Positions 42,036-45,301 of a stretch of DNA of 45,301 nt are shown here, one piece after another. The stretch comes from an uncultured Coriobacteriia bacterium (lineage in GTDB: Bacteria; Actinomycetota; Coriobacteriia; Coriobacteriales; QAMH01). The translations under genes were made by a program, and so were the position numbers. Position 1 is the stretch's first letter. Each line of letters opens with the position of its first letter. The stretch lies in contig CAOKAE010000014.1 of NCBI GenBank assembly GCA_948466335.1, positions 1 through 45,301 of the forward strand. The letters are read 5' to 3'. The notes under the pieces are model-generated. The model saw nothing but the letters and a program-made list of their open reading frames with translations. It had not been told where the DNA came from and made no database searches.

Positions 42036-43109
42036 CTACGCTTCGCCGCGTATCAGGCGGGCGCGGCGGCGGTCATGGGGAAAGCCCAGCACGACACGCG
42101 AGCCGATGCCCTGGTCGCTGGCAAACATGATGCCGATGCCCATTTGGGCGCACAGGCGGGCGACAAGATAGAGCCCCATGCCCGTGGCCGAACCATGGGA
42201 GCGGCCCACCTCGCCGGTAAACCCGCGGTCGAATACCCGGGGCACGTCGGCGGCGGGAACGCCGCAGCCATCGTCGCGCACCTCGAGCATGGTGCAGGCG
42301 TTCGGCCCCTCCTCGTCGGGGATGCACACCGAAAACGTGATGGTGGTGGCATCGTACTTGGCCGCGTTGACGATGAGCTGGGAGAGGATGAACGCGAGCC
42401 AGGTCTTGTCCGCCATGACCGTGGTCTGCGGGTCTACCTGGATGTCGATCTTGACGTCGCGGGCGGTGAGGTAGCGCATGTTGGCCTTGCAGGCCTCGGT
42501 CACCACGTCCGTGAGGACGATTTCGCGGATGAGGTAATCGTTGACGAGGGTATCGGAACGGGCGGCGAAGAGCGCCTGCTCGACGAGGTTCTCGACACGT
42601 TCGAGCTCGAGCTTGAGCTTGCCGGCATCCTCGCCGTGCATCTTGCTCAACAACAGCTTTGCTGCCGCCAGGGGCGTCTTCACCTCGTGCACCCAGAGCT
42701 CCGTGTACTGCGCGCGGTCATGGCTTTGCGCCCTCAGCTCGTTGAGCTCGGATGCCGTCTGGTCGACGATTGCCTGCGTCGCCTCAAGGGCAATCTTGCC
42801 TTCGGTGAAGTTGGACTCGTCCACGAGGTCGGTGAAGTACCGTGCGCGGTCAAGCGAGCCCATCGCGTCCTCGATGCTTTTCCAGAAACGCCTTCGATGA
42901 TGGTATTCCAGGATCAGGGCGATAGCCACCGATGCGACGAGCACGAAGTCGATGAGGACGATTGCGTCGACGATGACGCCGAGGATGACGAGCAAGAAGG
43001 TGACGAAGACGATGGTGGCGATGGCGATTGCCAAGGTCGCGGCCTTGTCGCGTAGGAAGGCGCCCGGCGTGAAGTGGGTCGTGTCATCGGAGTGCGCCAC
43101 GGGCCTCAC
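42036..43109 (-). CDS. Intramembrane-sensing histidine kinase (BceS-like)
   Basis: Sensor kinase of 357 residues. Two adjoining helices (about 24-46 and 49-68) are separated by only a few residues, so there is no external sensor domain; this is the BceS design, in which the ABC transporter senses the drug. The H-box is WVHEVKTPLAAAKL with His141, the N-box LIVNAAKYDA, and the ATP lid has DDGCGVP and GSATGMGLYLVARL. Start GTG at 43109 overlaps the regulator stop as GTGA, with no strong ribosome site. It phosphorylates the regulator encoded before it. Confidence 0.92.
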   Translation of the reverse strand: MRPVAHSDDTTHFTPGAFLRDKAATLAIAIATIVFVTFLLVILGVIVDAIVLIDFVLVASVAIALILEYHHRRRFWKSIEDAMGSLDRARYFTDLVDESNFTEGKIALEATQAIVDQTASELNELRAQSHDRAQYTELWVHEVKTPLAAAKLLLSKMHGEDAGKLKLELERVENLVEQALFAARSDTLVNDYLIREIVLTDVVTEACKANMRYLTARDVKIDIQVDPQTTVMADKTWLAFILSQLIVNAAKYDATTITFSVCIPDEEGPNACTMLEVRDDGCGVPAADVPRVFDRGFTGEVGRSHGSATGMGLYLVARLCAQMGIGIMFASDQGIGSRVVLGFPHDRRRARLIRGEA

Positions 43110-43783
43110 GCCTTGATGACGTAGCCCAGCGAGCGACGGGTCTGCAGGAAGTCGTCGGGAATGCCGATGCCCGCGAGCGTCTTGCGCAGGCGATTGATGT
43201 TGACCGTGAGCGTGTTGTCATCCACGAAGGCGTCGGATTCCCAGAGGTCGCACATGATTTCCTGGCGGGGGATGATGATGCCGGCGTTGCGCATGAGCAG
43301 GGCGAGGATGCGCTGCTCGTTTCTCGTGAGCTCGGCCGAGTTGCCTTGGTAGCGCACCTCCGAGGTGCTCAGGTCGAGCGTGACGCCGTCGTGCGTGATG
43401 GTGCTTGCCTCGGCCGAGGCGCTCTCGTGGCGCTTGATGAGCGATGCAATGCGGGCAAGGAGCACCGCCGGGCGATAGGGCTTGGCGATGAAGTCATGGG
43501 CACCCAGGTTGAGCGACATGACCTCGGTGAATTCGTCGTTCTTTGCTGTGAGGACGATGATGGGCACGTCGGCCTTCCCGCGTACGTCACGGCAGATGGA
43601 TTGGCCATCGGCTCCCGGCAGCCCGAGGTCGAGGATGACGCAGTCGGGGTTCGTGTCGACGATGTCGGATGCCGCACGGGAGAAGTCGGAACATAGGCGC
43701 GCCCCGTAGCCGTTGAGCTCGAGCAGATGCGCAAGTTCGTCGCGTAGGGTCGGGTCGTCTTCCACGATGTACACGGTGGGCAT
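43106..43783 (-). CDS. OmpR-family response regulator (BceR-like)
   Basis: Two-domain regulator of 225 residues. The receiver domain (1-120) has the acidic pocket EDD (8-10), phosphoacceptor Asp52 in VILDLGLPG and Lys in FIAKPYRP; the C-terminal winged helix (130-225) shows LTRNEQRILALLMRNAG, and DNTLTVNINRLRKTL, the recognition helix. The ATG at 43783 fits the start of the receiver; the frame runs further upstream without a good site. It is likely to bind the CTTAC-N6-GTAAG sites at 41766-41781 and 43861-43876. Confidence 0.93.
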   Translation of the reverse strand: MPTVYIVEDDPTLRDELAHLLELNGYGARLCSDFSRAASDIVDTNPDCVILDLGLPGADGQSICRDVRGKADVPIIVLTAKNDEFTEVMSLNLGAHDFIAKPYRPAVLLARIASLIKRHESASAEASTITHDGVTLDLSTSEVRYQGNSAELTRNEQRILALLMRNAGIIIPRQEIMCDLWESDAFVDDNTLTVNINRLRKTLAGIGIPDDFLQTRRSLGYVIKA

Positions 43784-43854
43784 GATGGCATTCCATTCGC
43801 TCGGATGTGCAATCCCTATTCTAGCCGCATCCGCTCTCGCAGGGTGCCGCACGC

Positions 43855-43882
43855 CGCTTTCTTACGCAGATGTAAGAAAGCG
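43855..43882. promoter_or_regulatory. 28-base inverted repeat with CTTAC-N6-GTAAG, candidate operator
   Basis: Perfect 11-bp arms (43855-43865 and 43872-43882) around GCAGAT, containing the CTTAC-N6-GTAAG motif found before the Bce transporter genes. It lies just upstream of a TAGAAT box (43818-43823) for the regulator gene and also before the divergent CLC gene. Confidence 0.65.
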
Positions 43883-43969
43883 ACGGCTTTATGAGGATGG
43901 ACGAATAATCTACGGGAAAAATAACCTGGGTGAGCGTATCATGGAAGGCGTATGGGAGAGGAGGGCGCT

Positions 43970-45295
43970 ATGCGGTACGCGATCGACAAAATCGAGCTTC
44001 TCAAGCACCTCGTCTTCATCGCATGCGTCGGCGTCGTGTCGGCCTTCACGTCCATCATTCTGTGCCTTTGCGTCAACTTCGCCTATCACCTCAACCAGAC
44101 CTTCGCTTGGACGCTGTTCTTCCTGCCGCTGCTCGGTGTCTTGTCGCTTGCCCTCTACCGGGCCTTCAAGTTGCCCTATGACTATTCGACGGACACGCTC
44201 GTCGAGCAGATGCGCAACAACGACGTGGTCTCGCCCGCCCTTGCGCCCGGCATCATCGTGGGTACCTGCCTCACCATCCTCGGCGGCGGCGCCGTGGGCA
44301 AGGAGTCGAGTGCCTTTCAGGCTGGTGCGTCGGTGAGCGAGACGCTGGGCAGGGCCTTCAAGCTCAAGAACTGCCTTGTGGACAAGGAGGACAGGGAGCT
44401 CTACGGATATGCGGCGCTCATGGGCATGAGCGCGACCTTCTCCGCCCTGTTCTTCGCGCCCTTGGGCGCCGTGTTCATGGTGCTCGAGCTCACGCGCTTC
44501 AGAAACCTCAGCCTCCCGCGTTTCATCGCGATGGTCACCGCCGCCGCCATTGCCGCCGCCATCGCCTACCCCTTTGGCATCGGCGACATCATTCCCCGCG
44601 TCGCCATTCCGGCCATCACGGGCGAACTCGTCCTCTACACCATCATCGCCGGCATGGTGTGCGGTGTGCTCGGCGGCCTTTTCGGTCGGGCCCTGCGTTT
44701 CACGCGCAAGCTGCTCAAGGCGCATTTCAACAGGCCCTACGTCACGGTCGTCGCCTCGAGCATCGTCATCGTCTGCCTCGTCTACTTCCTTGACCTGTAT
44801 AGCTTCGAGGGATCGGGCATGAACCTGCTCGAGCATGCGTTGGCGGGGTCCATCGGCACCTACGACTTCGCCATCAAGACGGGCCTCGTCTTCCTGGCGC
44901 TCGCCTTTGGCCTCAAGGGCGGCGAGATCATGCCCACGCTCGCCATCGGCGGCCTGACCGGGTGCACCTTGGGCCAGCTCATGGGCGTCGATCCCGCCTT
45001 CATGAGCGCGCTCGGCGTCATCGGCTTCTACGTTGGCATGTCGCGCTGCCCCGTTGCCGGCTTCTTTCTCGGCTGCGAGGTCTTTGGTTGGGCCATCGCG
45101 CCCTTCCTCGCCATCGTCGTGGTGTGCGCCGTCACGGGGAATTGGGATTACGGATACTACGGCCATGGCCTTCTCTTCGAGCTGCGCAAGGAAATAGCGC
45201 AAAGGCACGCGAATGCTCCTGCGGAAAAGGCGGATGACACGACGAAAACAGATGAAAATGTGGCAGATTCGGATAAAAGCAAGACAAAAATGTAG
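43970..45295 (+). CDS. CLC-family channel or antiporter, CLC-F-like
   Basis: Membrane protein of 441 residues, about ten to eleven helices. The first CLC motif reads GGGAVGKESSAFQAG, with Glu kept but Lys for Arg, and the later one GLKGGEIMPTLAIGG; this GxKGGE..P form recalls the fluoride-exporting CLC-F branch, where KGGEVTP is usual. FYVGMSRCPVAGFFLG follows. The C-terminus is a Lys/Asp-rich tail (KADDTTKTDENVADSD). The ATG at 43970 has GGAGGG upstream, so it is preferred to the ATG at 43952. No fluoride riboswitch is upstream. The second CLC gene of the window, it differs in motifs from the one at 17.6 kb. Assignment to CLC-F is a guess; CLC family is firm. Confidence 0.88.
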   Translation: MRYAIDKIELLKHLVFIACVGVVSAFTSIILCLCVNFAYHLNQTFAWTLFFLPLLGVLSLALYRAFKLPYDYSTDTLVEQMRNNDVVSPALAPGIIVGTCLTILGGGAVGKESSAFQAGASVSETLGRAFKLKNCLVDKEDRELYGYAALMGMSATFSALFFAPLGAVFMVLELTRFRNLSLPRFIAMVTAAAIAAAIAYPFGIGDIIPRVAIPAITGELVLYTIIAGMVCGVLGGLFGRALRFTRKLLKAHFNRPYVTVVASSIVIVCLVYFLDLYSFEGSGMNLLEHALAGSIGTYDFAIKTGLVFLALAFGLKGGEIMPTLAIGGLTGCTLGQLMGVDPAFMSALGVIGFYVGMSRCPVAGFFLGCEVFGWAIAPFLAIVVVCAVTGNWDYGYYGHGLLFELRKEIAQRHANAPAEKADDTTKTDENVADSDKSKTKM

Positions 45296-45301
45296 CGTTC
45301 G

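Noticed and set aside
43784-43969. Fluoride riboswitch before the second CLC gene
   Set aside because: None of the crcB motif core could be found in the gap.

Overview
This 45.3-kb window reads as the chromosome of a high-GC anaerobe or facultative anaerobe, most likely a gut-type Coriobacteriia (Eggerthellaceae-like). The grounds are the GC-rich codon use, a LuxR regulator with a membrane-embedded N-terminus, a DUF5692 membrane protein, BcrAD/HgdB-type dehydratase genes, cytochrome bd as the only terminal oxidase seen, and signal-peptide surface proteins with an LPXTG-less membrane tail. The genus is an inference. No prophage, transposase gene, CRISPR array or rRNA was found. One initiator tRNA gene is cut by the left edge.

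Layout: 1-0.5 kb, tRNA-fMet 3' part, terminators and a 40-residue acidic protein. 0.5-6.6 kb, an MFS transporter, a FecCD-type metal-chelate ABC transporter operon (permease, ATPase, lipoprotein), a THEP1-like NTPase and, divergent, a DUF4213/DUF364 protein; this looks like a metal-chelate uptake locus. 6.6-10.8 kb, a three-gene ABC-2 exporter operon divergent from a membrane LuxR regulator. 10.9-15.7 kb, a two-gene operon under a cobalamin riboswitch encoding two surface proteins with DUF4430 (transcobalamin-like) domains. This is the most interesting locus here: probably extracellular corrinoid capture. 15.7-17.6 kb, an HTH protein, a VWA protein and a small unknown protein, bracketed by hairpin repeats.

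17.6-20.9 kb, a coupled operon for a CPA2 antiporter, a voltage-gated K+ channel and a CLC protein. 21.0-24.7 kb, a five-gene operon (ATP-grasp enzyme, flavin/ferredoxin protein, MarR regulator, amino-acid-type ABC lipoprotein and permease) behind a perfect MarR-like palindrome. 24.8-30.7 kb, cytochrome bd genes cydAB facing away from cydDC. 30.7-35.3 kb, an operon with a BadF/HgdC-type activase, two dehydratase-like proteins and an MFS exporter; its first gene carries an in-frame amber codon. 35.4-38.5 kb, an AGCS amino-acid:cation symporter and a DUF5692 membrane protein. 38.7-43.8 kb, a Bce-type antimicrobial-peptide sensing and detoxification module (response regulator, intramembrane-sensing kinase, small membrane peptide, ATPase, FtsX-like permease) with candidate regulator sites. 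43.9-45.3 kb, a second CLC protein.

Two patterns cross these regions. Intergenic hairpins with long perfect arms recur at gene ends; five of them share a five-base loop (TCAGG, ACAGG, TCAGA, CCCGG, CTGGG), and four of those also share GAGACAAA-like arms, which points to a dispersed REP-like element family. Several start codons lie 6-7 bases after a good -10 box, which suggests leaderless transcripts.
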